Part shown: piece after piece, positions 19,810-30,196 of the stretch
Numbering within the stretch: the stretch's first letter is position 1
Layout of the letters: each line of letters opens with the position of its first letter
Assembly (NCBI GenBank): GCA_002299425.1
Contig: DBNW01000053.1
Span: 481 to 64,480, forward strand
Reading direction: 5' to 3'
DNA from: Methylococcaceae bacterium UBA662
GTDB lineage: Bacteria > Pseudomonadota > Gammaproteobacteria > Methylococcales > Methylomonadaceae
DNA: 64,000 nucleotides
Program-made: the position numbers and the translations under genes
The notes under the pieces: generated by a model
The model's database searches: none
Told to the model about the DNA's origin: nothing
What the model saw: only the letters and a program-made list of their open reading frames with translations

Positions 19810-20895
19810 TCACACCACCGGCCTGGGGTAAGAACCCAGTATTTTCAACACAGTGACTTTGTCCTGCAAGGAAGCTAATGCCTTGGCAACGTTGTCGTCT
19901 TCGGCATGGCCTAGGATGTCGATGAAAAACACATAATCCCACAGGCCTTGCTGTGATGGCCGGGATTCGATGTTGGCCATGTTCACGTTAAACGTGGCGA
20001 ACGGTTCCAGCATCCGGTAGAGGGCGCCCGGCTTGTTGCTGGTCGAGAGCAACAACGAGGTTTTGTCATGGCCGGTGGGTGCCGAGATTTGCTGGCCAAT
20101 GACTAAAAAGCGGGTGGTGTTGTAGGCAATGTCTTCGATATGCTTGGCTAAAATGGGCAGCCGGTAAAGTTCGGCAGCGACTATGCCGCCAATGGCGGCG
20201 CTTTGTTGATCGCCCGCCGCCAACTGCGCCGCCTCCGCGTTACTGCTGACAGCAAGGCGACGGGCATGGGCTAAGTTTTTGTCCAGCCATTGCCGGCATT
20301 GTGCCAGCGATTGTTGGTGCGAATAGACGGCGTTGACATCCGCTAAATTTCGCGCCAGGCCCATCAGGTTTTGATGCACGCGCAGGCTGACCTCGCCGCA
20401 AATATTTAACGAAGAAATCAGCAACCGGTCTAGGGTATGGGTGACTACGCCCTCGGTGGAGTTTTCTACCGGCACCACGCCGAACGGGCACAGCCCGGTT
20501 TCGACGCTGTTAAAAACGTCATGGATGGTGGCCACCGGCACGGCTTTGACGGCATGGCCGAAATGCTTGAATGCCGCCTGTTGGGTGAAGGTGCCTTGCG
20601 GTCCCAAAAAAGCTATTTCCAGGGGTTTTTCCAACGCCAAACACGCCGACATAATCTCGCGGAAGAAACGCACGGCAGTGTCATCCGGCAACGGCCCGGT
20701 GTTAAGTGCCCGAATGCGCCGCAGTACCAGCGACTCCCGGTCAGGCCGGTAAAACGTGCCGTGTTCGCCTTGGGCGATTTTGGTTTTTGCGACCTCAACC
20801 GCACACGTGGCCCGCTGGTTTAACAGGCGTAAAATTTCCGCGTCGATGGCGTCGATTTTTTCCCTTAATTCGGCGAGCGGGGTGGTGGCGGTCAT
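19810..20895 (-). CDS. pheA: bifunctional chorismate mutase / prephenate dehydratase (P-protein)
   Basis: 361 residues. The N-terminal AroQ helix bundle (ELREKIDAIDAEILRLLNQRA) converts chorismate to prephenate. It is followed by the prephenate dehydratase domain (AFLGPQGTFTQQAAFKHFG, PVENSTEGVVTHTLDRL, DIAYNTTRFLVIG) and a C-terminal ACT domain (SNKPGALYRMLEPFATFNVN, ESRPSQQGLWDYVFFID) for phenylalanine feedback. The order is that of Pseudomonas-type P-proteins. It is flanked by the GmrSD-like and Uma2-like genes with gaps of 28 bases and 1 base. Confidence 0.96.
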   Translation of the reverse strand: MTATTPLAELREKIDAIDAEILRLLNQRATCAVEVAKTKIAQGEHGTFYRPDRESLVLRRIRALNTGPLPDDTAVRFFREIMSACLALEKPLEIAFLGPQGTFTQQAAFKHFGHAVKAVPVATIHDVFNSVETGLCPFGVVPVENSTEGVVTHTLDRLLISSLNICGEVSLRVHQNLMGLARNLADVNAVYSHQQSLAQCRQWLDKNLAHARRLAVSSNAEAAQLAAGDQQSAAIGGIVAAELYRLPILAKHIEDIAYNTTRFLVIGQQISAPTGHDKTSLLLSTSNKPGALYRMLEPFATFNVNMANIESRPSQQGLWDYVFFIDILGHAEDDNVAKALASLQDKVTVLKILGSYPRPVV

Positions 20896-20923
20896 GGTGG
20901 TTGATGCGGATGGACGGCTAAAT

Positions 20924-22642
20924 TCAGGATAATTGCGCGATGCGCCATAGGGTTTTGGCCGTATTGGCCAATTGCTTTTGGCGGCCCGCTATGCGGTTGG
21001 CCTGCCAGACTTCATTTTGTTCCGCTATTTTGCGCGTTATCGCAACGTTGCTGCTCTGGTAAACGGGTCTTTTGGCGGCATAACCGGCATTGGCGACCGC
21101 CTGGTTTTTATTTTTTTCCAACAAGGTCATATTCCCCAAACGGTAGGTCATCGTCTCAATTTCTTCGTCTGAAAAATCATTCCAATCGGTTTCTGGCCGT
21201 TGCGGTAAGACGTGTTCGACCGTTAGGGTGGCGTCTTCAAAATCATAAGCGGATCCACCCCATTGTTTTTCCAGTTTGCACAAAATATAACGGACTACCC
21301 TATTGTTTCGGCTATCGCGGGTATTAAACGTTTTTTCAGCAAACGCCGCATAAAAAAAATTGTCATCAGGATAGATCGGTTTTAGTGCTTGGAGAATGGC
21401 ATTTAACGAAGCCAGTTCCCCCTTAAAAACTTTTTGCGCGACCGTGTTGTAAATCCGTTCCTGTTCATTAGGCGGTTGCTTGCCAATGACGTTATAGCGG
21501 AAAGCTAACGTGACGCAGCTTTGCATAAAACCATCGAAATCGCTCTCGTCTAAACGCCGTTTTGCCGCCAAAACCAAGGGCAAAGGTTGGCGTACGCTGA
21601 ACAGTTTCAGGGTATTGGCCGATGTTTTAGAGGACGAGGGCCAATCCGACGCATACGGCTGGGTAAACGCCAAATAGGTGTCCATATCCTCGTCCATGCC
21701 ACGCAACAATTCAAAAACAACGGCGCGGTCATTGTTGATTTTTTTTCGGATAGTTTTAAACAAATCCGCTTGGCGCACAAAAGGGTAGCGGCTATTCCAA
21801 TGCGCTTTAAGAAAATCAGGAAAATTCTCGCTACCTAGCCTGCCCACCATCGCTTCCCAACGCTCTTCCAGCACGTTCAATTCATGCTCATGCTGGTTTT
21901 GTTTGTGCAGCACGGAAAACAGGTAGTTTTTCAGTAAATCCGTAGCCGATAATTTCACACCGCGAGCATTCAGGGTTTCAAAAACCTTATAAGCGTTCAA
22001 TTCATCGGTTACGGTGATTACCGTAAAAAACAATTTGTCGCTGATATGCTCAGCCAATTTGGCCAACTCAATGCCTTTGTCGGCTTGGCTTTGGTTGGCG
22101 TAAGCGTGAATTTGTTTTTCAAACCACGCAAAAGCCTTGCGTAGATTATGTTCAGATGCTTTGAAACCGCGCTTGGGTAAATGCCCCAACGGTATCAAAT
22201 AGGTTTGGAAGTACCGGTCGTTATTGCGGTTCAGCGATAATTTTGAGCGGGTAATGAGCGTTACCGGATCAAGATAGCCGATATACGTTTGCCGGAGCTG
22301 TTCGCTACGCTGGCGGTTTTTTTCCGCATTAACGCCGCTTTCAACCAACCCGTTCAAAGTCTTTAAAATGGCCAATACCATCAGCGTTAAGGTGGTTAAG
22401 CGTTGCTGCCCATCAATCACATCGAACTGTTTTTCATCGTGGGATTGCAACACTAAATAACCCATGTAGTGGGCGGTTTCTCCGTCTTCTTTCAGTGTCT
22501 CCAAAATGTCTTGCCACAAATCCTCCCATTCCTCATCCGTCCAACTGTAGTCGCGTTGGAAGGGCGGAATTTTGTAGGTTAAACCGTTACCGATCAGCTT
22601 GCGATAGGTGTTGTTTTCGGTTTTAAAATGAGTGGCGGACAT
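20924..22642 (-). CDS. DUF262-DUF1524 protein, single-chain GmrSD/BrxU-type restriction-like
   Basis: A 572-residue protein with an N-terminal DUF262 domain: YKIPPFQRDYSWTDEEWEDLW (about residues 23-43) and the nucleotide-sensing DGQQRLTTL (about 78-86). It has a helical middle and a C-terminal HNH-type DUF1524 domain with TVEHVLPQ (His at about 477) and YRLGNMTLLEKNKNQ. This is the fused architecture of type IV modification-dependent restriction enzymes such as GmrSD, acting on modified phage DNA. It starts 11 bases after serC and ends 28 bases before pheA, so it is embedded in the amino-acid operon. The defence function is inferred from family only. Confidence 0.85.
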   Translation of the reverse strand: MSATHFKTENNTYRKLIGNGLTYKIPPFQRDYSWTDEEWEDLWQDILETLKEDGETAHYMGYLVLQSHDEKQFDVIDGQQRLTTLTLMVLAILKTLNGLVESGVNAEKNRQRSEQLRQTYIGYLDPVTLITRSKLSLNRNNDRYFQTYLIPLGHLPKRGFKASEHNLRKAFAWFEKQIHAYANQSQADKGIELAKLAEHISDKLFFTVITVTDELNAYKVFETLNARGVKLSATDLLKNYLFSVLHKQNQHEHELNVLEERWEAMVGRLGSENFPDFLKAHWNSRYPFVRQADLFKTIRKKINNDRAVVFELLRGMDEDMDTYLAFTQPYASDWPSSSKTSANTLKLFSVRQPLPLVLAAKRRLDESDFDGFMQSCVTLAFRYNVIGKQPPNEQERIYNTVAQKVFKGELASLNAILQALKPIYPDDNFFYAAFAEKTFNTRDSRNNRVVRYILCKLEKQWGGSAYDFEDATLTVEHVLPQRPETDWNDFSDEEIETMTYRLGNMTLLEKNKNQAVANAGYAAKRPVYQSSNVAITRKIAEQNEVWQANRIAGRQKQLANTAKTLWRIAQLS

Positions 22643-22653
22643 CGGGCTTTAAC

Positions 22654-23733
22654 TTAATGGCTGCGCTCAAACTCGGCCATAAAGGCAATCAAGGCATCGA
22701 CCCCGGCTTCCGGCATGGCGTTGTAGATACTGGCCCTCATGCCGCCGACCGAGCGATGGCCTTTGAGTTCGTACAAACCATTGGCCGCAGCCTCGGCCAA
22801 AAAGGCTTTATCCAGGCTGTCGTCGGACAAAATGAACGGCACGTTCATGCGCGAGCGGCATCCGCGCTGGACGGGGTTGCGGTACAAGGCCGATTGGTCG
22901 ATGGCTTGATAGAGCTTGGCCGCTTTGGCGCTATTGCGCTGCTCGATGGCGGCGACCCCGCCTTGGGCTTTTAGCCAGTCCAGCACCAGGCCGACCAGAT
23001 ACCAGTTGTACGTGGCCGGCGTGTTCAGCATCGACTGGTTTTTTGCCTGCACGGCGTAATCAAATATGCCGGGTGTGGTTTTGGCGGCATGGCCGATTAA
23101 ATCGTCACGGACAATCACCACGGTGACGCCGGCAGGCCCCATGTTTTTTTGCGTGCCGGCATAAATCAGGCCAAAACGGCTGACATCGACCGGGCGGGAT
23201 AAAATGTTCGAGGACATGTCCGACACCAGCGGCAAGCCGTGGGCTTCGGGGATGTCCTGGAACTCGACGCCGTGTATGGTTTCATTCGCGGTGTAGTGCA
23301 AATAAGCGGCATCGGGATCGATTTGCCAAGTGCAAGCGTCGGGAATCGATGTGAACGTATCGGCTTCGGCACTGGCCGCCAGCAGCACCTGGCAATACAC
23401 GCCGGCATCGGCAATGGCTTTTTCCGACCAAGCACCGGTGTTGACGTAACACGCCTTGGTTTTTCCGTTTAATAAATTTAACGGGATCATCGAAAACTGC
23501 GCGGTCGCCCCGCCTTGCAAAAACAACACCTGGTAATTGGCGGGTATAGCCAGCAAGGCACGCAAATCGCTTTCTAACGTTTCTGCAATTTTGGCAAAAT
23601 GCTGGCCGCGGTGGCTCATTTCCATGACGGACAGGCCGCTGCCTTGCCAATCCAGCAGTTCTTGTTGGGCTTTAAGTAATACGGCTTCCGGCAACATCGA
23701 CGGGCCGGCACTGAAGTTGTAGATTTTGGACAT
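22654..23733 (-). CDS. serC: phosphoserine aminotransferase
   Basis: A PLP enzyme for serine (and pyridoxine) synthesis, 359 residues. The start is MSKIYNFSAGPSMLPEAVL, preceded by AAGGATGATAA. Signatures are QGSGLSVMEMSHRG, LFLQGGATAQFSMIPLN and the PLP Lys in YAGTQKNMGPAGVTVV, and the C-terminus is KGHRSVGGMRASIYNAMPEAG. It is the first biosynthetic gene of the supraoperon after gyrA and HicBA. Confidence 0.96.
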   Translation of the reverse strand: MSKIYNFSAGPSMLPEAVLLKAQQELLDWQGSGLSVMEMSHRGQHFAKIAETLESDLRALLAIPANYQVLFLQGGATAQFSMIPLNLLNGKTKACYVNTGAWSEKAIADAGVYCQVLLAASAEADTFTSIPDACTWQIDPDAAYLHYTANETIHGVEFQDIPEAHGLPLVSDMSSNILSRPVDVSRFGLIYAGTQKNMGPAGVTVVIVRDDLIGHAAKTTPGIFDYAVQAKNQSMLNTPATYNWYLVGLVLDWLKAQGGVAAIEQRNSAKAAKLYQAIDQSALYRNPVQRGCRSRMNVPFILSDDSLDKAFLAEAAANGLYELKGHRSVGGMRASIYNAMPEAGVDALIAFMAEFERSH

Positions 23734-23819
23734 TTATCATCCTTAAGTTTTTGAAGTTTTTGGTTAATTAACGCAATCAGGCACTGCCGCCAACACTCTC
23801 AGCGTGCCGCAGCAAGCCA

Positions 23820-24053
23820 TCAAAAAATTTGTGCCGCCTGAAGAAATTCAGCCGTTGTTAAACCCGCCGCACGGATCAGGCTTCTCAGCGTACCTTTGGC
23901 GACTTCCTTATGGTCCGGAATAGATAATGTCACCGTCCCGCCCGGTTTAACCATAATGATGTGGCTGCCGTTTTGCCGGACAACCTGCCATCCTAAAGCC
24001 ATAAAAATTTGCACGGCATCGCGCCCTTTTAGTACGGGCAGCGCAGGCGGCAT
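23820..24053 (-). CDS. hicA: HicA-type mRNA interferase toxin
   Basis: 77 residues with the dsRBD-like HicA fold: LKGRDAVQIFMALGWQVVRQ, NGSHIIMVKPGG with the catalytic His, and the closing SIPDHKEVAKGTLRSLIRAA followed by GLTTAEFL. HicA cleaves mRNA in a ribosome-independent manner when its antitoxin is lost. Its ATG overlaps the hicB stop in TAATG, giving antitoxin-first order. It lies between gyrA and serC on the same strand. Confidence 0.87.
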   Translation of the reverse strand: MPPALPVLKGRDAVQIFMALGWQVVRQNGSHIIMVKPGGTVTLSIPDHKEVAKGTLRSLIRAAGLTTAEFLQAAQIF

Positions 24054-24259
24054 TAGGCGGCAACCTCAACCAGCCGGGTCTCAATCGTTAAAGGCAAAGC
24101 CAATTCCGCACGCGCCAAAAGACACTGGTGAATGGCATCTTGGATATTTGCCAATGCCTCATCTTGGGTTGTGCCTTGGCTAATACAGCCTGGGATGGCT
24201 GGGCATTCGACAATCCAAACCCCCTCTTCATCACGGTCGAGTGTCACACTAAATTGCAT
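24053..24259 (-). CDS. hicB: HicB-family antitoxin, short form
   Basis: 68 residues beginning MQFSVTLDRDEEGVWIVECP, followed by AIPGCISQGTTQDEALANIQ and DAIHQCLLA, the partial RNase H-like HicB domain. The ATG at 24259 has a GGGGGG purine tract just upstream; an upstream in-frame extension into gyrA is not HicB-like. The usual C-terminal ribbon-helix-helix or HTH DNA-binding domain is absent, so autoregulation may depend on the surrounding operon. It lies 40 bases after the gyrA stop. Confidence 0.85.
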   Translation of the reverse strand: MQFSVTLDRDEEGVWIVECPAIPGCISQGTTQDEALANIQDAIHQCLLARAELALPLTIETRLVEVAA

Positions 24260-24299
24260 ACGCCCCCCTAACGGCGTTGATGGCCGAACAGTTCGTCGT

Positions 24300-26870
24300 T
24301 TACTGTCCGTCCGCCGCTTCCGTGGCCAGTTCGTCATCTTCATCCGCCAACCCGGCGATTCTGTCCACGCCGATCACCTTTTCGTCTTTATCCAGCTTGA
24401 TGACCGTCACGCCCTGTGTGTTTCTGCCGACCACAGAGATTTCGGCGACGCGGGTACGCACCAGTGTGCCGCCGTCGGTGATGATCATTAGCTCGTCGTG
24501 ATCATTGACCAGCAAAGCACCGACCACCTGGCCGTTGCGTTCGGAGGTTTGCATCGCTATCACGCCGGAACCGCCCCGGCTCTGCAAGCGGAACTTATCG
24601 ACTTCGGTGCGCTTGCCGAAACCGTTTTCGGTGATGTTCAACACCGTGCCCTCGGCGGCAATAATCAGCGAAATCACTTTTTCGCGGCCATTTAAGGCAA
24701 TGCCCCGCACCCCTGCGGCGGTGCGCCCCATCGAGCGCACGTCGTTTTCGTTGAAGCGTATCGCCTTGCCGTCGCTGGAGAACAGCATGACGTTTTGCTG
24801 GCCGTCGGTGATAGCCACGCCGACCAGGCTGTCGCCGTCGCGCAGTTCGATGGCGATTTTGCCGTTGCTGCGCTGGCGTTCAAATTCGTTCAGCGGGGTT
24901 TTTTTCACCGTGCCGTTGGCGGTGGCCATAAAAATGAATTGGTGCTCGCTGAATGCTTGCACCGGCAGCAAGGCGTTGATTTTCTCGCCGTCTTCCAACG
25001 GCAGCAAATTGACGAACGGCTTGCCCCGGGCGGCGCGGCTGGCCACCGGCAATTGGTAGACTTTTAGCCAGTAGACTTTACCCAGCGACGAGAAGCATAA
25101 AATGATGTCGTGGCTGTTGGCGACAATCAGTTTGTCGATGAAATCGGTTTCTTTCATGCTGGTCGCCGATTTGCCGCGCCCGCCGCGCCGTTGCGCCTTG
25201 TAGTCGCTTAACGGTTGCGACTTGACATAGCCTTCATGCGACATGGTCACCACCATGTCTTCCTCGGTGATCAAATCGCCGTCGGACAAGTCCGATTGGG
25301 CCTGCATGATTTCGGTGCGGCGCGGGTCGGCGTAGTGGTCTTTGATGTCAGTCAGCTCGGCGCGGATAATGCTGCTCAAGCGTTCCTCGCTGTGTAGAAT
25401 GTCTAGGTAATCGTTGGTTTGTATCAATAATTCTTGGTAATCAGCAACAATTTTGTCTTGTTCTAGGCCCGTCAAGCGGTGCAGACGCAAATCCAAAATG
25501 GCTTGCGCCTGGGTTTCAGATAACCGGTACACGTCGCCGTGCAATCCAAGCATTGCAGCCGCATTATCAGAACGGGAGTGGCCGACATCCGTTCTATCCA
25601 GAAACGATGCCACTAGGCCGGCGTTCCAAGCCCGCGACAACAGGCCGTCGCGGGCTTCTTCGCGGTTTTTTGAGATTTTGATCAGCTCGATCATCGCGTC
25701 GATGTTGGCTAACGCCACCGCCAAGCCTTCCAAAATATGCGCCCGCTCGTGTGCTTTACGCAACAGGTACAGGGTGCGCCGGGTGACGCAAACGCGGCGG
25801 TGGTCGATGAAGGCACTGATGATTTCTTTTAGGTTCAAACAATACGGGCGGCCGTCCGACAGTGCCACCATATTGATGCCAAATACGGTCTCGAACTGGG
25901 TTTGCTTGTACAAGTTATTGAGCACAACTTCCGGCATTTCGCCGCGTTTTAATTCGATGACCAGCCTCATGCCGTCTTTGTCGGATTCATCGCGGATGGC
26001 GGAAATGCCGTCAAGCTTGCCGTCTTTGACCAAGTCGGCAATTTTGATCTGCAACGTGGCCTTGTTGACTTGGTACGGCAACTCGGTGGTGATAATGGCC
26101 TGGCGGCTGCTGTCACCGATGCTTTCAAAATGGCAACGGGCGCGCAAATAAATTTTGCCACGGCCAGTGGCGTAAGCATGGTAAATGCCGGAAGCCCCGT
26201 TGATGATGCCGGCGGTGGGGAAATCAGGCCCGGGAATAAAGTGCATCAATTCTTGGATGCCGATGTCTGGCTGGTCAATAAACGCCAAACAAGCACTGAT
26301 TACTTCGCCCAAATTATGCGGCGGAATGTTGGTGGCCATGCCCACGGCAATACCGGAGGAACCGTTGACCAGCAAATTGGGCACCCGCGTGGGCAAAACC
26401 CGCGGTTCTGATTCGGACTCGTCGTAGTTGGGCGTGAAATCGACGGTTTCCTTGTCCAGGTCGGCCATCAGTTCGTGGGCTATTTTGGTCATGCGTACTT
26501 CGGTGTACCGCATCGCCGCCGGAGCATCGCCATCAACCGAACCAAAATTACCCTGACCGTCAATCAGCAGGTAGCGCAGCGAAAACGGCTGTGCCATCCG
26601 CACCATGGTGTCGTAGACAGCGGTGTCGCCGTGCGGGTGGTATTTACCGATGACATCACCGACTACGCGGGCGGATTTTTTATAAGGCTTGTTCCAATCG
26701 TTGTTCAGTTCACCCATCGCGTACAACACGCGCCGGTGCACCGGTTTTAGGCCGTCGCGGACATCCGGTAAGGCACGGCCTACGATCACGCTCATGGCGT
26801 AATCTAGGTAAGATTGCTGCATCTCGTCTTCAAGATTGACAGCAATGATTTCTTTGGCGAAGTTTGACAT
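24300..26870 (-). CDS. gyrA: DNA gyrase subunit A
   Basis: A type II topoisomerase subunit of 856 residues that breaks and rejoins DNA. The catalytic Tyr is in [12 protein letters not shown] (residue 122). The quinolone-determining segment reads [19 protein letters not shown], with Thr at the position equal to E. coli Ser83 and Asp at 87; Thr83 is a natural state in some pseudomonads. The C-terminal beta-pinwheel carries the GyrA box QRRGGRGK and ends in an acidic tail ([14 protein letters not shown]). It begins the upstream end of the supraoperon. Confidence 0.97.
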   Translation of the reverse strand: MSNFAKEIIAVNLEDEMQQSYLDYAMSVIVGRALPDVRDGLKPVHRRVLYAMGELNNDWNKPYKKSARVVGDVIGKYHPHGDTAVYDTMVRMAQPFSLRYLLIDGQGNFGSVDGDAPAAMRYTEVRMTKIAHELMADLDKETVDFTPNYDESESEPRVLPTRVPNLLVNGSSGIAVGMATNIPPHNLGEVISACLAFIDQPDIGIQELMHFIPGPDFPTAGIINGASGIYHAYATGRGKIYLRARCHFESIGDSSRQAIITTELPYQVNKATLQIKIADLVKDGKLDGISAIRDESDKDGMRLVIELKRGEMPEVVLNNLYKQTQFETVFGINMVALSDGRPYCLNLKEIISAFIDHRRVCVTRRTLYLLRKAHERAHILEGLAVALANIDAMIELIKISKNREEARDGLLSRAWNAGLVASFLDRTDVGHSRSDNAAAMLGLHGDVYRLSETQAQAILDLRLHRLTGLEQDKIVADYQELLIQTNDYLDILHSEERLSSIIRAELTDIKDHYADPRRTEIMQAQSDLSDGDLITEEDMVVTMSHEGYVKSQPLSDYKAQRRGGRGKSATSMKETDFIDKLIVANSHDIILCFSSLGKVYWLKVYQLPVASRAARGKPFVNLLPLEDGEKINALLPVQAFSEHQFIFMATANGTVKKTPLNEFERQRSNGKIAIELRDGDSLVGVAITDGQQNVMLFSSDGKAIRFNENDVRSMGRTAAGVRGIALNGREKVISLIIAAEGTVLNITENGFGKRTEVDKFRLQSRGGSGVIAMQTSERNGQVVGALLVNDHDELMIITDGGTLVRTRVAEISVVGRNTQGVTVIKLDKDEKVIGVDRIAGLADEDDELATEAADGQ

Positions 26871-27242
26871 GAACCCTTAAATGAAAACGCGCCGAGTGCG
26901 CTCTGCTAGGTGGAGCGTTTGCTTGTGCCAACGCCGCCAAGTAGACGGTTACGGTCGCATTGAAAAACACGGCATTGTAGCAAACCGTCGGCCGTTAGTC
27001 GAAGCTGTTGCCGTAGCTTATGCCGCGTCAGTTAGCAACACATTGCCGCTAACCAGGCTTTTAGGGTGCGCCACCGGCGGGGTGCTAACGATCATTCGGC
27101 CTGAGTCTGGTCGCACCACGGTGAAAATTTTCGGGTGTAATAAATTCTGTGAAATCCGTTGGTGCTTCATAGCACGTTTAGCACCGGTGCCATCACCACC
27201 ATCTTGCTGTGCATCGGTTCGACGCTTTCTTCGGCGGTTGCT
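26871..27242. other. intergenic region between gyrA and gatA, no gene seen
   Basis: About 370 bases separate the gyrA start from the gatA stop. Neither strand offers a frame with recognisable similarity. The gatB gene that normally follows gatA is absent, and no GatB-like start is visible. A possible gyrA promoter is noted within it. Confidence 0.5.
26974..27003 (-). promoter_or_regulatory. possible sigma-70 promoter for gyrA
   Basis: On the minus strand TTCGAC (27003-26998) and TACAAT (26979-26974) are separated by 18 bases, about 100 bases upstream of the gyrA ATG. The -10 is good; the -35 is poor. Confidence 0.3.
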
Positions 27243-28688
27243 TCATAAGGTGGGGGTATGCTGGTGCCAAGCGGTCACTTGCTGGTATTGGTGAGCGACG
27301 TTCAACAAACGGCCTTCGGCGAAATAATTGCCGATGATGTGCAGGCCCACCGGTTTGCCATCAAGGAAACCAGCGGGGACGGACAGGGCCGGCACGCCGG
27401 CTAGATTGACGGCGATGGTGTAGATGTCGGCTAGGTACATTTCCATGGGGTTGCCAATTTTTTCGCCGATAGCGAACGCCGTAGTGGGAGCGACCGGCCC
27501 CATGATGACGTCAACCTCGGTCAAAACCCGTTTGAAGTCCTCGCTAATCAGGCGGCGGATTTTTTGCGCTTTGATGTAATAGGCCTCGTAATAACCGGCT
27601 GATAGCGCGTAGGTACCCATCAAAATCCGGCGTTTGACTTCTCTGCCGAAACCCTCGCCGCGCGATCTGGTGTACAAATCAGTAAGGTCAGTCGGGTTTT
27701 CGCAGCGGTGGCCGAAGCGCACGCCGTCAAAGCGGGATAAGTTGGCAGAACACTCGGCTGGGGCGATGACGTAATAGGCTGGAATCGCCAGTTTTAAGCT
27801 GGGCATGGTGACTGGCAGCGTTTCTGCGCCCAGTGTGCGGTATTCGGCCAGCGCCGCTTCCAGCACGGCAGCGATGCGGCTGTTTAAATCGGCATTGAAA
27901 AATTCCTTGGGCAGGCCGATTTTAAGACCCGCCAGCGGTTGGGTGAGTGCCGCGCTGTAATCCGGGACGGCACGGTCTACGCTGGTGGAGTCCTTGGCGT
28001 CAAAGCCCGCCATTGCTTGCAACAGAATGGCTGCGTCTTCGGCACTGCGGGCCATCGGCCCGCCTTGGTCTAGGCTGGAAGCGTAAGCCACCATGCCGTA
28101 GCGGGAGACGCGGCCATAAGTGGGCTTTAGGCCGGTGATGCCGCAAAACGCTGCCGGCTGTCGGATGGAGCCGCCGGTGTCGGTGCCGGTAGCGGCCACG
28201 GCTAAACCCGCTGCCACCGCCGCCGCCGAACCGCCGGAGGAGCCGCCGGGCACGCAATCGGTGGCCCACGGGTTTTTTACCGGCCCGTAATGGCTGGTTT
28301 CATTCGACGAACCCATGGCGAATTCGTCCATGTTCAGTTTGCCCAAGGTGACGGTACCGGCGGCATTGAGCATGTCGACCACAGTGGCGTTGTACGGGGC
28401 GATAAAGTTATCCAGCATTTTTGAGCCGCAACTGGTTTTTATCCCTAAGGTACAAAAAATGTCTTTGTGGGCAATGGGCAAGCCCAACAACAGGCTGGGG
28501 TCGCCTGCCGCTAGCCGTTTATCGGCGGCTTGGGCCTGAGCCAGAGCCTGTTGCTCGGTGACGGTGACGTAGGCATTTAACTTCGGGTGTTGTTTGATGC
28601 GCCCTAGAAAATGTTCGGTCAGCTCAAGGCTGCTGAAATCGCCGGCGCGTAAGCCCCGCGCCAGCTCGCTAATAGATTTTGTGTGCAT
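27243..28688 (-). CDS. gatA: Asp-tRNA(Asn)/Glu-tRNA(Gln) amidotransferase subunit A
   Basis: The amidase subunit of GatCAB, 481 residues, which releases ammonia from glutamine for transamidation of mischarged tRNA. The Ser-cisSer-Lys triad lies in PIAHKDIF (Lys), [14 protein letters not shown] (cis-Ser) and [16 protein letters not shown] (nucleophile). The C-terminus [13 protein letters not shown] matches the family. It is 11 bases downstream of gatC. GatB, the kinase/transamidase subunit, is not next to it, although it usually is. Confidence 0.96.
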   Translation of the reverse strand: MHTKSISELARGLRAGDFSSLELTEHFLGRIKQHPKLNAYVTVTEQQALAQAQAADKRLAAGDPSLLLGLPIAHKDIFCTLGIKTSCGSKMLDNFIAPYNATVVDMLNAAGTVTLGKLNMDEFAMGSSNETSHYGPVKNPWATDCVPGGSSGGSAAAVAAGLAVAATGTDTGGSIRQPAAFCGITGLKPTYGRVSRYGMVAYASSLDQGGPMARSAEDAAILLQAMAGFDAKDSTSVDRAVPDYSAALTQPLAGLKIGLPKEFFNADLNSRIAAVLEAALAEYRTLGAETLPVTMPSLKLAIPAYYVIAPAECSANLSRFDGVRFGHRCENPTDLTDLYTRSRGEGFGREVKRRILMGTYALSAGYYEAYYIKAQKIRRLISEDFKRVLTEVDVIMGPVAPTTAFAIGEKIGNPMEMYLADIYTIAVNLAGVPALSVPAGFLDGKPVGLHIIGNYFAEGRLLNVAHQYQQVTAWHQHTPTL

Positions 28689-28699
28689 GGCATTCCTTT

Positions 28700-28987
28700 T
28701 TATTCAATAACTTTTGGCACAAGGTAAAGGCCTTCCTCAACGGCGGGAGCGAGGGCTTGGAACAGTTCGCGCTGGTTGTTTTCGGTGACAGCATCGGGGC
28801 GCAGGCGTTGCACTTGATCTAAGGGGTGGGCCATGGGTTCGATGGCTTCGGTGTCTAATTGACGCATTTGCGCCATCAATTTGAGCATGTTGGATAAATC
28901 GTCGGTGTAGGATTCGATGTCTTTCGTATCAATCCCTAAACGCGCTAAGTGCGCTATTCTAATTACATTTTCTGCTGTTAGCGACAT
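28700..28987 (-). CDS. gatC: amidotransferase subunit C
   Basis: A 95-residue GatC with the typical N-terminus [19 protein letters not shown], then [21 protein letters not shown] and [18 protein letters not shown]. It wraps the GatA-GatB interface. It is the first gene of gatCA and is divergent from mreB over 141 bases, the same neighbourhood as in Pseudomonas. Confidence 0.94.
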   Translation of the reverse strand: MSLTAENVIRIAHLARLGIDTKDIESYTDDLSNMLKLMAQMRQLDTEAIEPMAHPLDQVQRLRPDAVTENNQRELFQALAPAVEEGLYLVPKVIE

Positions 28988-29110
28988 GCGTGCACTCCAT
29001 TTGGGTCAAGGGGTGTTAAGCGGGGGTGGGGGTGTGTGCTTGGTTTATGATACGGTATATCTTGCTCAAGTGCCTGTCGGATTGATAGAGTATGACGATT
29101 TTTTATCTGA

Positions 29111-30175
<1,065 letters not shown>

Positions 30176-30196
30176 CCAGAAACCATCGGTCTTTTG

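Noticed and set aside
27160..27260. A minus-strand alternative frame past the gatA stop that reads like ordinary protein and could be a gatB remnant
   Set aside because: It overlaps the genuine gatA C-terminus, and its residues do not resemble the GatB start; too short to support.
26881..27294. A 137-codon plus-strand frame in the gyrA-gatA gap
   Set aside because: Rich in Trp, Cys and Arg, without family similarity, and overlapping the certain end of gatA antisense; judged chance.
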